A stretch of 64,000 bases of DNA from Paenibacillus nanensis (GCF_003583765.1 NZ_QXQA01000009.1:177384-241383), one strand, 5' to 3'; positions 26,754 through 36,050 are shown, counted from the first letter of the stretch. Notes: generated from the sequence alone by a model not told the origin. Numbers and translations: made by a program.

Positions 26754-27686
26754 TTATTTGCGAGTAATGCACTTTTCAAGAAGGCCCTTCTCTTCCAGCA
26801 CGCTTACAAGCGTGGAGCCCATTTCAGACGGAGTCGGAGCAACCTTAATACCGCAGCTTTCAAGCGTTGCGATTTTCTCGGCTGCTGTACCTTTGCCGCC
26901 CGAAATGATAGCGCCGGCATGGCCCATACGCTTTCCTGGAGGCGCAGTTGCGCCGCCGATGAAGCCGACTACCGGCTTCTTCATGTTCGCTTTGATCCAT
27001 TCAGCCGCTTCTTCCTCAGCCGTACCGCCGATCTCGCCGATCATGATAACCGCATAGGTGTCAGGGTCGTCATTGAAACGGCTCAAAATATCGATGAACT
27101 CCGAGCCCTTAACCGGGTCGCCGCCGATACCGACAGCGGAGGATTGGCCGATACCGCGAGTTGTCAGCTGATGAACCGCTTCGTAGGTAAGGGTTCCGGA
27201 ACGGGACACAACGCCTACATGGCCAACGGAATGGATGTAACCCGGCATGATGCCGATTTTGCACTCGCCAGGTGTAATAACGCCAGGGCAGTTCGGTCCG
27301 ATGAGAACCGTCTTGCTGCCTTCCATATAGCGTTTTACTTTCACCATGTCAAGCACGGGAATGCCTTCCGTAATACAAATAACAAGATCCAGTTCGGCAT
27401 CTACCGCTTCCATAATGGAGTCGGCTGCGAATGCCGGCGGTACATAAATGACCGAAGCCGTAGCGCCCGTCGCTTTTTTCGCTTCCAGAACCGTATTAAA
27501 TACAGGCAGAGAAACAACCGAACCGTTCTCGAGCGTGATGTCTACGTTTGTGCCGCCTTTGCCAGGCGTTACGCCGCCGACCATTTGCGTGCCGTAATCG
27601 AGAGCACCTTTTGCGTGGAACATCCCCGTTTTGCCGGTGATGCCTTGAGTGATGACCTTTGTATCCTTATTGACCAAAATACTCAA
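26754..27686 (-). CDS. sucD: SucD, succinyl-CoA synthetase alpha subunit
   Basis: Catalyses the CoA-binding half of the substrate-level phosphorylation step succinyl-CoA to succinate. The 310 residues show the CoA-binding domain ([20 protein letters not shown]), [20 protein letters not shown], and the phosphohistidine loop [20 protein letters not shown]. The start is TTG at 27686 ([11 protein letters not shown]). It follows sucC after 61 bases and is closed by the terminator at 26684-26734. Confidence 0.97.
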   Translation of the reverse strand: MSILVNKDTKVITQGITGKTGMFHAKGALDYGTQMVGGVTPGKGGTNVDITLENGSVVSLPVFNTVLEAKKATGATASVIYVPPAFAADSIMEAVDAELDLVICITEGIPVLDMVKVKRYMEGSKTVLIGPNCPGVITPGECKIGIMPGYIHSVGHVGVVSRSGTLTYEAVHQLTTRGIGQSSAVGIGGDPVKGSEFIDILSRFNDDPDTYAVIMIGEIGGTAEEEAAEWIKANMKKPVVGFIGGATAPPGKRMGHAGAIISGGKGTAAEKIATLESCGIKVAPTPSEMGSTLVSVLEEKGLLEKCITRK

Positions 27687-27747
27687 CTTAACTCACATCC
27701 CCTGATTGAATTCGTATGCGTATCGTCAGCAGCTTGCGCAAGCTGCA

Positions 27748-28908
27748 TTATTTTACGAGTGCGACAATCTTTTGCGCGCCGTCAGCCATGGAATCCGCCG
27801 CGACGATGTTCAGGCCGGATTCGTTAAGCAGCTTTTTGCCAAGCTCGACGTTCGTGCCTTCCAGACGCACGACGAGCGGACGGTCCAGACCGAGTTCTCT
27901 CGCTGCGGCGATTACGCCTTCCGCGATAACGTCGCAACGCATGATACCGCCGAAAATGTTGACGAAAATGCCTTTTACTTTCTCGTCAGAAAGGATGATT
28001 TTGAACGCCTCGGTTACTTTCTCTTTCGTAGCGCCGCCCCCTACGTCAAGGAAGTTGGCCGGGTCGCCGCCGTAATATTTGATAATATCCATTGTCGCCA
28101 TCGCAAGACCGGCGCCGTTAACCATACAGCCGATGTTGCCGTCCAGCGCGATATAGCTCAGGTCGTACTTGGATGCTTCGATTTCCTTCGGATCTTCCTC
28201 GTCCAGGTCGCGCAGCTCAAGAATATCCTTGTGGCGATAAAGCGCGTTGGAATCGAAGTTCAGCTTCGCGTCAAGCGCCATCACGTTGCCGTCGCCAGTT
28301 ACAACGAGCGGGTTGATTTCTGCGATCGAGCAGTCTTTCTCAACGAAAGCCGTGTACAGAGCAAGCATGAATTTAACCGCCTTGTTCACCAGCTCGCCAG
28401 GGATGTTGATCGCGTAAGCCAGCTTGCGGGCTTGGAACGCTTGCATGCCGACAGCAGGGTCGATCACTTCTTTGAAAATTTTCTCTGGGCTATGCTCCGC
28501 TACTTCTTCGATCTCCGTGCCGCCCTCTTCGGAAGCCATCATCGTCACACGGCCAGTGCCGCGGTCAAGAACGACCCCGATATAATATTCTTTCTTAATA
28601 TCGCAGCCCTGCTCGATGAGAAGGCGCTTTACTTCTTTGCCTTCAGGGCCTGTTTGGTGAGTGACAAGCACTTTGCCCAAAATTTCGCTTGCGTAAGCGC
28701 GTACCTCGTCCAGGTTTTTAGCAACCTTTACGCCGCCCGCTTTACCGCGTCCGCCTGCGTGAATTTGCGCTTTTACGACAACAACCGGCGTTCCGAGCGA
28801 TTCTGCTGCCGCAACGGCTTCGTCTACGGAGAAAGCGACTTTACCCTCCGGCACGACTACACCATACTGTTTCAGTACCGCTTTGCCTTGATACTCGTGG
28901 ATATTCAT
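27748..28908 (-). CDS. sucC: SucC, succinyl-CoA synthetase beta subunit
   Basis: ADP-forming beta subunit with an ATP-grasp fold. The 386 residues (standard length) start [20 protein letters not shown], with [39 protein letters not shown] and the C-terminal [20 protein letters not shown]. The frame extends to 28929, but GGAGG is 9 bases before the ATG at 28908. It is the first gene of the sucCD unit. Confidence 0.97.
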   Translation of the reverse strand: MNIHEYQGKAVLKQYGVVVPEGKVAFSVDEAVAAAESLGTPVVVVKAQIHAGGRGKAGGVKVAKNLDEVRAYASEILGKVLVTHQTGPEGKEVKRLLIEQGCDIKKEYYIGVVLDRGTGRVTMMASEEGGTEIEEVAEHSPEKIFKEVIDPAVGMQAFQARKLAYAINIPGELVNKAVKFMLALYTAFVEKDCSIAEINPLVVTGDGNVMALDAKLNFDSNALYRHKDILELRDLDEEDPKEIEASKYDLSYIALDGNIGCMVNGAGLAMATMDIIKYYGGDPANFLDVGGGATKEKVTEAFKIILSDEKVKGIFVNIFGGIMRCDVIAEGVIAAARELGLDRPLVVRLEGTNVELGKKLLNESGLNIVAADSMADGAQKIVALVK

Positions 28909-29117
28909 TGTTGAAATCCTCCATTTCACAGACTCGAATCAGTCATATGTACAAAAACCTTTACTATTGTAGCACTTTTGCTTGTACAATTCCTTATTTT
29001 TCTCCATGAAAGCGCAAGCTTTTTTGATATGAATTTCATCTCAAAACGAGATTAAACCCCGCCACGCCAACTAGTATAGCCCATCTCCCGCCTTTTAACC
29101 GCCAGGAATCTCCCTGT
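28909..29117. promoter_or_regulatory. sucC upstream region with extended -10 promoter; no gene
   Basis: The first part of the 318-base interval between sucC and comM. On the minus strand TGCTACAAT (TACAAT at 28966-28971) is an extended -10 element about 50 bases before sucC; no good -35 is seen. A small dyad (AAAAAAGCTTGCGCTTT on the minus strand, near 29014) and AT-rich DNA make up the rest. Confidence 0.5.
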
Positions 29118-29146
29118 TTGACAGATATTGCGGTGCTTGTTACTAT
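29118..29146 (+). promoter_or_regulatory. SigA promoter of the comM leader
   Basis: TTGACA (29118-29123), a 17-base spacer, TACTAT (29141-29146). This is among the best SigA matches in the window. Transcription should start near 29153. Confidence 0.82.
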
Positions 29147-29152
29147 TAATCC

Positions 29153-29228
29153 ATATCACAGTATTGGATTCGGTAAGGAAGCACCTTCTGAATTGGCTTT
29201 CATAAAGTCAATGGAGGTGCTTTTTTTT
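29153..29228 (+). promoter_or_regulatory. comM leader with terminator-like hairpin over the ribosome binding site (attenuator or small RNA)
   Basis: A 75-base leader ends in a hairpin: outer arms AAGCACCT (29179-29186) and AGGTGCTT (29215-29222), inner arms ATTG-G-CTTT (29192-29200) and AAAG-T-CAAT (29204-29212), then eight T (29221-29228). The comM Shine-Dalgarno GGAGGTG (29213-29219) is inside the 3' arm and the TTG start (29227) is in the T-run. An alternative fold pairs GATTC (29167-29171) with GAATT (29190-29194) and AAGG (29175-29178) with CCTT (29184-29187), which would break the terminator. It may be an attenuator, or a small RNA whose terminator overlaps comM. Confidence 0.6.
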
Positions 29229-30789
29229 GTACAGTTTTACTCATAGCGCCAGCGTCATCGGCGTTGAAGGCAAGAGCATTTCGGTCGAGGTTGACATTAG
29301 CAGCGGACTTCCTCAAGTCAATATCGTCGGGCTGCCCGACCCCGCCGTTCGGGAATCCGTCGAGAGGGTCCGCTCTGCGCTCAAAAATAGCGGCTTCTTC
29401 TTTCCTATGGACCGCATTACCGTGAATCTGGCGCCGGCGGATTTACGGAAGGAAGGCACAGCCTTCGATCTCGCGATTGCTGCCGGCATTCTGACGGCGA
29501 GCGGTCAGCTGGAGCCCGAGCTGCTGCATGATACGCTGCTGATTGGCGAGCTTTCGCTTAACGGCGGTATCCGTCCCGTAACGGGCGTGCTCGCCATGAT
29601 GGAGCAGGCGCAACGCATGGGCATGAAACGAGTGCTGCTGCCTTCAGGCAACCGTAGAGAGGCTGCCTGGATATCCGGTATCGCGATTTATGCCCTCTCT
29701 CATTTAAACGAGCTGAAGCCGCGTAACGGATTATCATCGTATTGGGAGCAGTTTGAGTCCGATGATGAGGGCTCGAATCGCGCGCAAGCTTCGTCGGCTA
29801 GAGCTGACCGCACACAGCGGGAGCAGGAGGATTTCGCGGACATCATCGGCCAGCACCAAGCGAAACGAGCGATGCTGATCGCAGCGGCCGGCAAGCATAA
29901 TATTCTGCTTAGTGGACCGCCGGGAACGGGGAAAACGATGATGATCCGGCGTCTCCCCGGCATCCTCCCTCCGTTATCCGAGCAGGAAGCGCTTGAGGTT
30001 ACGAAAATATACAGCGTGGCGGGAAAGCTGCCCGAAGGCGCTGGCGGTTTGATGCGCAACCCGCCGTTCCGTTCCCCCCACCACAGCATTTCAACGGGCG
30101 GGTTAATCGGCGGCGGAACGATTCCGAAGCCTGGCGAAGTGACGCTAGCGCATCGCGGGGTGCTGTTCTTAGACGAGCTTCCCGAATTTCCGCGGATGGT
30201 TCTTGAGCTGCTGCGGCAGCCGCTGGAAGACCGGATCGTTACGATAGCGAGAGCCCGGGCGACGGTGCAGTTCCCGGCAAGCCTGATGCTTGCGGCATCC
30301 TTTAATCCTTGTCCCTGCGGCTATTATGGCCATGAGTTCGGCGAGAAGCGGTGTACATGCAGCGCATCAGCCATTGCCCGCTATCGCGCCAGACTGTCCG
30401 GCCCTCTGCTCGACCGGCTCGATCTTCAATTGGAGGTGCCGAGACCTCTCTCTTTCGAGCGGGAGCAAGGAGAGAATATTATGACATCGGCGATGCTTCG
30501 CGGGCAAGTCGCGGCCGCCCGGGCGTTACAGGCCGAGCGCAATCGAAAATACGGAGTCATCTGCAACAGTGAGTTATCGGGGGAAGGACTACGAAAAGCG
30601 GTGCATCTCAAACCGGACGCGCGCAAATTGATGGATGACGCCTTTCAAGTGCTTGGCATCAGCATGCGCGCCCATGACCGGCTGTTAAAGCTCGCCCGAA
30701 CGATTGCGGATATTGAAGGCAGCGCTTCGGTCGAAAGTATTCACGTGGCAGAAGCGATTCAATACAGGCGGCTGGATCCTAAGCTCTAA
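29227..30789 (+). CDS. comM: ComM/YifB family Mg-chelatase-like AAA+ ATPase
   Basis: ComM is a hexameric helicase that promotes branch migration during natural transformation. The 520 residues have the Lon-like N-terminal fold (ISSGLPQVNIVGLPDPAVRE), a Walker A GPPGTGKTMMIRRLPGILPP (about residues 234-253), ISTGGLIGGGTIPKPGEVTL, Walker B HRGVLFLDELPEFPR, a cysteine-containing loop FNPCPCGYYG, and the C-terminal SMRAHDRLLKLARTIADIEG. Translation starts at TTG 29227 with GGAGGTG 7 bases upstream. That start is embedded in a terminator-like hairpin. Family resemblance is strong; a competence role is inferred. Confidence 0.93.
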   Translation: MYSFTHSASVIGVEGKSISVEVDISSGLPQVNIVGLPDPAVRESVERVRSALKNSGFFFPMDRITVNLAPADLRKEGTAFDLAIAAGILTASGQLEPELLHDTLLIGELSLNGGIRPVTGVLAMMEQAQRMGMKRVLLPSGNRREAAWISGIAIYALSHLNELKPRNGLSSYWEQFESDDEGSNRAQASSARADRTQREQEDFADIIGQHQAKRAMLIAAAGKHNILLSGPPGTGKTMMIRRLPGILPPLSEQEALEVTKIYSVAGKLPEGAGGLMRNPPFRSPHHSISTGGLIGGGTIPKPGEVTLAHRGVLFLDELPEFPRMVLELLRQPLEDRIVTIARARATVQFPASLMLAASFNPCPCGYYGHEFGEKRCTCSASAIARYRARLSGPLLDRLDLQLEVPRPLSFEREQGENIMTSAMLRGQVAAARALQAERNRKYGVICNSELSGEGLRKAVHLKPDARKLMDDAFQVLGISMRAHDRLLKLARTIADIEGSASVESIHVAEAIQYRRLDPKL

Positions 30790-30817
30790 TTTAGGATTGT
30801 TCCGAAAATACATGCAA

Positions 30818-30848
30818 GGACATCCATCTGTCTCCAAGCTGGATGTCC
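30818..30848 (+). other. Hairpin downstream of comM
   Basis: Perfect 9-base arms GGACATCCA (30818-30826) and TGGATGTCC (30840-30848). No T-run follows on either strand, so it is not a typical intrinsic terminator, although it may mark the comM 3' end. Confidence 0.5.
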
Positions 30849-30921
30849 GATCACGAGGCACGAAGCAGCGAATTCCTTTCTGATATCTTTTACATATCCA
30901 GATTGATTCGAACACGCGCAG

Positions 30922-30944
30922 TAAAAAAGCCCCGAGAGGGGCTC
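30922..30944 (-). terminator. Terminator of the yraN unit
   Basis: Minus-strand hairpin AGCCCC-TCTC-GGGGCT followed by six T, 40 bases after the yraN stop. It ends the lepB-rbgA-rnhB/ylqG-ylqH-yraN direction of transcription. Confidence 0.85.
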
Positions 30945-30983
30945 TAAGTGATTAGGACATACGCATTTACTCCACGTTTGTTT

Positions 30984-31355
30984 TTAAAATGCGGCCTCAT
31001 AATGGCTGTAAGCTTGGATGGTGCCATCCAGCCCGATCGTAAGGGTAATGACATCGAAGCGAATGGCGGCGTCCCGTTGATTCGTTGCCGCCATATAGGC
31101 TTGCGCCAGGCTCCTGACTTGACGCTGTTTTTTGAAATCTACAGACTCGGCCGCCGTACCATAGCGTCCTCCGCTGGCAGCGCTCCTCGCCCTCACCTCA
31201 ATAAAAACAAGCCTCTCGCCATGCTGTGCGACCAGATCCAGCTCGCCAAATCTAGACCGCCAGTTAACTGCTTGGATGATATAGCCTTCCTGCTCCAGCC
31301 TCCTACGGGCTTCCGCTTCACCCAGCTTTCCAAGCCGCTGCCGGTTAACGCTCAT
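30984..31355 (-). CDS. yraN: YraN family (UPF0102) nuclease-like protein
   Basis: The 123 residues match the UPF0102 fold: RLGKLGEAEARRRLEQEGYI, then WRSRFGELDLVAQHGERLVF and IEVRARS, i.e. the GEiDlia...lvFvEVK pattern of an endonuclease-like core, with GELDLV and FIEVRARS holding the putative metal ligands. The biochemical role remains unestablished. It overlaps ylqH by 11 bases. Confidence 0.9.
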   Translation of the reverse strand: MSVNRQRLGKLGEAEARRRLEQEGYIIQAVNWRSRFGELDLVAQHGERLVFIEVRARSAASGGRYGTAAESVDFKKQRQVRSLAQAYMAATNQRDAAIRFDVITLTIGLDGTIQAYSHYEAAF

Positions 31356-31650
31356 CGTTCCAATCCCTCGCTTTTCGGTCGGATTGATAGACGAAGCTTA
31401 AAATTTCCGCCACAAGCGTGTAAAGCTCCGGCGGGATTTCCTGGTCGACATCAAGCTTGGACAACACTTCGACCAAGGAGGCGTCCTCCTGTACCGGAAC
31501 GCCGCTATCCTTTGCCGTCTCTAATATTTGATCCGCGATATGGCCTTTGCCTTTTGCGACGACGACCGGAGCGTTTCGTTTGCCAGGCTCATATTTCAGG
31601 GCGACCGCTTTCCGAATAGATGAACGTTCTTCATGATTTTTAGTGCTCAT
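31345..31650 (-). CDS. ylqH: YlqH, FlhB C-terminal-domain-like protein
   Basis: A 101-residue protein resembling only the cytoplasmic C-terminal domain of FlhB/EscU export proteins (KAVALKYEPGKRNAPVVVAK, then GVPVQEDASLVEVLSKLDVD and IPPELYTLVAEILSFVYQ). The NPTH autocleavage loop is absent and there is no membrane segment, so it is a free-standing soluble domain. Start codon overlaps the ylqG-like stop (ATGA), so the two are coupled. A role alongside the FliK-like neighbour in export switching is an inference. Confidence 0.88.
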   Translation of the reverse strand: MSTKNHEERSSIRKAVALKYEPGKRNAPVVVAKGKGHIADQILETAKDSGVPVQEDASLVEVLSKLDVDQEIPPELYTLVAEILSFVYQSDRKARDWNDER

Positions 31651-33518
31651 GCCCGGAAGTCCACTCCTTTATACCTCGTAGAGGCGAACTGCGACAGATC
31701 GGGCGGCGCCGGTATTTTACCTTTCATTGGCGCCTCGGCTGCGGCCCCTTCCTCATTTCGTTTCGGAAGCGGCGTCGTCCTCAGAGACAACAGCTGATAA
31801 CCCGTTGCCTGCAGCCGATCTGCAATTTCGGATTTGGATCCCTCGACTAGCTCTGTAATGGCGGGATGATCGTTCCAAATATTAAGACTTACGATTTTAT
31901 CTGCAATATTGACGTCTACCAGCGTGTCTCCAAGCGATGACATCGTTAAATTAAATAATAGCCGGCAATTCTCGGCATCGAGCTCCCCGCGCTTGCCGCG
32001 CCGGGTTTGGATATGAACGGAGGCCGTAGAGCCTCCCTTTGCGTCCTGGAAAGGGATAAACATCGTAACATGCGTGAATACGGAGCTATTGCGTTCCGGC
32101 GTAAGCAGCAGCTGCTGCCCCGTAATTTGTTGAACGAGCTGCTGAGCCGTCTCTTTAATGGCGGCAGGCGTGTCGTTTGCCCCCGTCAAAGACATAAGGG
32201 CGCTTTTTAACGTTTCGACAGAAGCATTGGCATTCTGAGTACCGTTCAAAATATCGTCGCCCGAAATTGGCAAATCAGCCGCGAGATGAGCTCCACTTCC
32301 GGCTTGAAGGTGTACGGGTCTCGCTTCCCCCGCGCCAGGCTGGAGCGCCTCACCGCTTCTCGGCAAGCCCCCGCCTGCCACGGCGTCCAGGCGCTGACGC
32401 AGAGCCGCATTGTTTGCGTGCATATTCGTCTCAGAATCGCCATTTGCTGATTCCGTCACCACGCCCTGTCCTGGTCCCGCGCCTTGACCCGGCTTCGCCG
32501 AAATGCCCCCGTCCGGCTGATTCGCTTGCCCGCTAACGAGAGTCTCCGATTGGGCCGCTGCCGGCGCGATCGCAGTAGCGGCCTTTGCCAGCTGATGCTC
32601 ATGGTCGACACCGAGCCATTTCATCATGCCTCCGAGCCAGTTGGAGCCGCCTCCTGCCGGTTGCGCGCCTCGCCCGCCGCTATGCCCATTAGCAGCATGA
32701 TCGTCCGCCGCAGCCAAGGCCTGCGAACTCCCGCGAACCATCGTCATCGCTTCGTTCGACGCCGATTGACCGGGTGCATTCCCACCCCGCGATACGCCTA
32801 ACGTTTCATTGTCTTGAGATGCGAGCGCGCCTCGCATCATTGCAGCGCCTTGCTCCAACAACGCCAACACGCGTGCTCCCGCCTGCTTTACAGCCGCCGC
32901 TTCGCCCTTGCCGAGACTTTCGTTAGCGGCGCCAATAAACTCGCTAAGCTGACGCTGCAACGTGTCCAGGAGCTCATGGACAGGCTTGCCGAACATCGTC
33001 TGCCCCATTGAGGCAACCGTTGTGCCGGTCATCGGAAGTCCGCGTTTGAATGTAGCGGCGGCGGCATTCATCCACTGCTCTTGATCCGCGCCTTTTGGCA
33101 TTGCGGCAGCGGCCTCCTGAAAGGACTGTGCCGTCGCCCGGTTAAACGGAAATCCTTCCTTTCTTAAATCCTTTATAATATCAAGAGCCCATTTTTGATC
33201 GGGCATGCCAAGCATTTTGGCCAAATCGCGGAACGTGTCATCGAGCAAGCCAGAGACGCTGGGATCTACCGCTTTCAGCACAACGAGCGATCCTGTTGAT
33301 TCCGGCTGCACCTGAAGCAGCGCAGTTTGCCCTGCTGAGAGCGGCAGCTCCAGCTTGGCTCGCACCTGCACACCGTTGATTTGGATTAAAGCCTCGTTAT
33401 TTTCAAGCGTCTGCAGCACAACGCCGCGAACCATTTGACCGATCTTGAGCTCCATCGCCCGAACATCGCCGCTGACCGCTTCGCCCAGAAGCCCTCTCAT
33501 GATTTGACTGATATTCAC
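31647..33518 (-). CDS. ylqG: YlqG-like protein, FliK-related hook-length-control-like
   Basis: A 623-residue protein with no signal peptide. The N-terminal third (MRGLLGEAVSGDVRAMELKI) has a small beta-rich region (GQTALLQVQPESTGSLVVLK); the middle is a low-complexity Gly/Ala/Gln linker; the C-terminal part (SVHIQTRRGKRGELDAENCR, LLFNLTMSSLGDTLVDVNIA) resembles Flg_hook/FliK C-terminal domains. The start is GTG at 33518 with GGAGGAG 9 bases before. It precedes ylqH as in Bacillus. A GCCGATAA element lies about 55 bases upstream. Function is not established. Confidence 0.78.
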   Translation of the reverse strand: MNISQIMRGLLGEAVSGDVRAMELKIGQMVRGVVLQTLENNEALIQINGVQVRAKLELPLSAGQTALLQVQPESTGSLVVLKAVDPSVSGLLDDTFRDLAKMLGMPDQKWALDIIKDLRKEGFPFNRATAQSFQEAAAAMPKGADQEQWMNAAAATFKRGLPMTGTTVASMGQTMFGKPVHELLDTLQRQLSEFIGAANESLGKGEAAAVKQAGARVLALLEQGAAMMRGALASQDNETLGVSRGGNAPGQSASNEAMTMVRGSSQALAAADDHAANGHSGGRGAQPAGGGSNWLGGMMKWLGVDHEHQLAKAATAIAPAAAQSETLVSGQANQPDGGISAKPGQGAGPGQGVVTESANGDSETNMHANNAALRQRLDAVAGGGLPRSGEALQPGAGEARPVHLQAGSGAHLAADLPISGDDILNGTQNANASVETLKSALMSLTGANDTPAAIKETAQQLVQQITGQQLLLTPERNSSVFTHVTMFIPFQDAKGGSTASVHIQTRRGKRGELDAENCRLLFNLTMSSLGDTLVDVNIADKIVSLNIWNDHPAITELVEGSKSEIADRLQATGYQLLSLRTTPLPKRNEEGAAAEAPMKGKIPAPPDLSQFASTRYKGVDFRA

Positions 33519-33572
33519 GTATGTAATCTCCTCCGCCGGTGAATCGCATCCTCAAAAAGTTGTCTACATCCT

Positions 33573-33600
33573 TTATCGGCAAATACGCCGCCTGCCTGAA
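33573..33600 (-). promoter_or_regulatory. Candidate SigD promoter before ylqG
   Basis: GCCGATAA on the minus strand (33573-33580) is an exact match to the SigD -10 consensus. The -35 position (33596-33599, TCAG with a 15-base spacer) is poor against TAAA. The gap 33519-33677 otherwise holds only the rnhB terminator. Confidence 0.35.
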
Positions 33601-33610
33601 GGGCGCAGTG

Positions 33611-33680
33611 AAGCAATAAAAAAGCTTGTTTATCAGCGCGCTCCCGTACAGGGCGTTCTTCGCCGATAAACAAGCCTTTA
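33611..33680 (-). terminator. Terminator of rnhB
   Basis: Long minus-strand hairpin: GGCTTGTTTATCGGCG pairs with GCGCTGATAAACAAGC, with a GC-rich top, followed by six T. It lies directly after the rnhB stop. Confidence 0.88.
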
Positions 33681-34328
33681 GCCTTCCTTCAACCATTCTT
33701 CATTCCTTACATTCATTTCATCCATTTGGTCCATTTCACCCAGCAGCTTGCGCAGGAACGTTCTTCGATGAAGCTCGCTTGGACCGTATTGCAGCAGCCG
33801 CTCGCGATGAAGCTTCGTGGCGTATCCCTTATGTATAGCAATGCCGTATTCAGGAAAACGTTCCTCCCATTCGCCTTCACACAGCCGGTCTCGGGTAACT
33901 TTCGCCATAATGGATGCCGCGGCAATGGATTGGCTGGTCGCATCCCCTTTAATAATGGCCTGCTGCGGCAGAGGCAAATCCACTTTCTCGGCATCTACAA
34001 GCAAATAATCGGCCGAAGCGCTAAGCGATTCTACCGCCAGCTTCATCGCCAGACGCGCAGCTTGCTTGATGTTGATCCGGTCGACCGTCTCGGCGTCAAC
34101 ACGCGCTACGGACCAAGCGACCGCTTTCTCCGAAATGACGTCGTATAGCTGCTCCCGCTTTTTTTCGGAAAGCTTCTTGGAATCGTTAATGCCTTCAATC
34201 TCGATCCCCGGCGGCAAAATAACCGCACCCGCAACGACGTCCCCGAACAGACAGCCTCGCCCGACTTCGTCCACGCCCGCAATTCGGGCATAGCCTTCTT
34301 CCCATACCGCACGTTCTAAATGAAGCAC
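33678..34328 (-). CDS. rnhB: RnhB, ribonuclease HII
   Basis: Removes ribonucleotides and RNA primers from RNA-DNA hybrids. The 216 residues show the catalytic signature AGVDEVGRGCLFGDVVAGAV, KKLSEKKREQLYDVI, VDAEKVDLPLPQQAIIKGDA and the type 2 motif SIAAASIMAKVTRDRL, then GYATKLHRERLLQYGPSELH. Start is GTG at 34328 behind GGGGGA. It is separated by 29 bases from rbgA upstream. Confidence 0.97.
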   Translation of the reverse strand: MLHLERAVWEEGYARIAGVDEVGRGCLFGDVVAGAVILPPGIEIEGINDSKKLSEKKREQLYDVISEKAVAWSVARVDAETVDRINIKQAARLAMKLAVESLSASADYLLVDAEKVDLPLPQQAIIKGDATSQSIAAASIMAKVTRDRLCEGEWEERFPEYGIAIHKGYATKLHRERLLQYGPSELHRRTFLRKLLGEMDQMDEMNVRNEEWLKEG

Positions 34329-34357
34329 GTGCTATTCCCCCGTTTCTCCTCTTAACC

Positions 34358-35245
34358 CTATACTTCTCTGGCAGGCATATCATCATAAGGAGCTTCGAGC
34401 GTAATACGCCCAAGCTTTCCAGCTCTTAAGTCCCTTAAAATAATACCTGATGCTTTCTCCAGATCGACGCGGCCGCCTCCCATTAAGCAGCCCCGTTTGC
34501 GCCCGATATCCTCCATCACTTGGACAATTTGCTCATTGTCCTCCGGATCCGACGGCGCGTTGTCCAGCTCATAACGTTCCTTCAATACCTTCCAGTAGCG
34601 CCCTGCCAGCTCTCTTACCGCAAAAAAAGCGATATCGTCGATATTCAAAATTTGCTCCCTGATTGCGCCGGTCATCGCCAGGCGGTAACCGACCAGCTGG
34701 TCTTCGAACTTCGGCCATAAAATACCGGGAGTATCCAGCAGCTCCATTTCGGTGCCGACTTTTATCCACTGCTGTCCTTTCGTAACGCCCGGTTTATCGC
34801 CCGTCGCCGCAATATTACGGCCGGCCAAACGATTGATAAGCGTAGACTTGCCTACATTCGGGATGCCGACGATCAATCCCCGAACCGCACGCGGATTCAT
34901 GCCTTTTGCGATTTGCTTTGCAATTTTTTCGTGCAAAATTTCTTTCGCCTTGATCGGAATCTCATTCACTCTTGTGCCTGTGGACGAGTCTACCGCTACG
35001 CATTCATGTCCTTCATGAGCGAAGTACGCCATCCACTGCTCTGTCGCTCGCGGATCCGCCAAATCGGATTTGTTCAGCACGATCAACCGCGGTTTTCCTT
35101 GTAAAATATCGTCAACCATCGGATTTCGGCTCGATAGCGGCACTCTTGCGTCAAGCAGCTCGATCGCAATGTCGATCAGCTTTAATTTCTCTTGGATTTG
35201 TCTCTTGGCGCGGGTCATATGACCCGGAAACCATTGAATGGTCAT
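34358..35245 (-). CDS. rbgA: RbgA (YlqF), ribosome biogenesis GTPase
   Basis: Circularly permuted GTPase needed for late 50S assembly. The 295 residues begin [20 protein letters not shown], with the G4 motif NKSD ([13 protein letters not shown]) before G1 ([18 protein letters not shown]) and G3 (LDTPGILWP), the permuted order typical of the family. The C-terminal ANTAR-like helical domain follows. It lies 15 bases after lepB, in the rplS-lepB-rbgA-rnhB order. Confidence 0.97.
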   Translation of the reverse strand: MTIQWFPGHMTRAKRQIQEKLKLIDIAIELLDARVPLSSRNPMVDDILQGKPRLIVLNKSDLADPRATEQWMAYFAHEGHECVAVDSSTGTRVNEIPIKAKEILHEKIAKQIAKGMNPRAVRGLIVGIPNVGKSTLINRLAGRNIAATGDKPGVTKGQQWIKVGTEMELLDTPGILWPKFEDQLVGYRLAMTGAIREQILNIDDIAFFAVRELAGRYWKVLKERYELDNAPSDPEDNEQIVQVMEDIGRKRGCLMGGGRVDLEKASGIILRDLRAGKLGRITLEAPYDDMPAREV

Positions 35246-35260
35246 GCCATCACCTCATGT

Positions 35261-35953
35261 CTAGTACCGATGCTTGATGAAACTTAGTTTGTCGAGCGGC
35301 CAGAAAATCATATCCGCGCGTCCGACGATTTCGTCGTCCTTTACAAATCCGATTACGCGGCTGTCCGTGCTGTCATCGCGATTATCGCCTAATGCAAAGA
35401 TTGTTCCTTCCGGCACGACCATCTCTTGCACGTTATCGTTCGGGAAGTTATATCGTGGGCCCTCGCCATTATATAAGCCGCCGTTTGCATGCGCTTCTTG
35501 GATGGCAGCCTTTATATAGGGTTCCTCAACAAGCTGATCATTAATATAGAGCTCGTCACCTTCCAGACGAATCTTATCCCCTGGAACGCCGATCACTCGC
35601 TTAATAAACTTCCGGCCTTGCTCGGGCACATCAAATACGACAACTTCCCCGAACTTTGGCTCCCGGAACGTATAAATAATTTTATTGACAATCAGACGTT
35701 CACCCGTCTCAAAATTAGGCTGCATGGACGGACCGTCTACAATAAACGGAGAAAACAGAAATTGGCGGATAAAGAAAACCAGCACGACGGCAATGACAAG
35801 CGCTTTGATCCATTCCACAATTTCCTTATAAGCTCCGCTTTTCCGTTTCGGTGAAGGGCGCTTCCCGAGATCATCGCTATGCGCGTTCACGTCTTCGCTC
35901 ACTTCGTTTGCAACGTTTATGTTATCCTCTTCGTTTCGATGCTGTGAATCCAT
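35261..35953 (-). CDS. lepB: LepB (SipS-type), signal peptidase I
   Basis: Membrane serine/lysine protease that removes signal peptides from exported proteins. The 230 residues have an acidic cytoplasmic N-terminus, one transmembrane helix (IVEWIKALVIAVVLVFFIRQ), catalytic S76 in VDGPSMQPN and K118 in KFIKRVIGVPGD, and the box GTIFALGDNRDDSTDSRVIG. The open frame reaches 36049 but that runs through the rplS terminator; AAGG lies 8 bases before the ATG at 35953, the likely start. It is placed between rplS and rbgA. Confidence 0.96.
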   Translation of the reverse strand: MDSQHRNEEDNINVANEVSEDVNAHSDDLGKRPSPKRKSGAYKEIVEWIKALVIAVVLVFFIRQFLFSPFIVDGPSMQPNFETGERLIVNKIIYTFREPKFGEVVVFDVPEQGRKFIKRVIGVPGDKIRLEGDELYINDQLVEEPYIKAAIQEAHANGGLYNGEGPRYNFPNDNVQEMVVPEGTIFALGDNRDDSTDSRVIGFVKDDEIVGRADMIFWPLDKLSFIKHRY

Positions 35954-36004
35954 GAATTCGCCTTCTTTCTTTGACGACTTAGTATGTAATCGAACCTTTA
36001 AAGA

Positions 36005-36037
36005 AAACGAAAAGGGGCTTGTTTGCGCAAGCCCCTC
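36005..36037 (-). terminator. Terminator of rplS
   Basis: Minus-strand hairpin AGGGGCTTG / CAAGCCCCT (36028-36036 and 36013-36021) with a short loop and TTTTCGTTTT after it. Located 14 bases after the rplS stop. Confidence 0.88.
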
Positions 36038-36050
36038 TTGACGTTTCATC

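Noticed and set aside
26565..27827. 420-residue plus-strand open frame opposite dprA and sucD
   Set aside because: It lies antisense to sucD and the 5' end of dprA, has Arg/His-rich composition of a shadow frame, and no ribosome binding site or family resemblance.
27706..28914. 402-residue plus-strand open frame opposite sucC
   Set aside because: Exact antisense of the well-supported sucC; openness is explained by codon bias of the real gene.
35954..36049. Longer lepB with 32 extra N-terminal residues
   Set aside because: The extension is encoded by the rplS terminator and no ribosome binding site precedes it.
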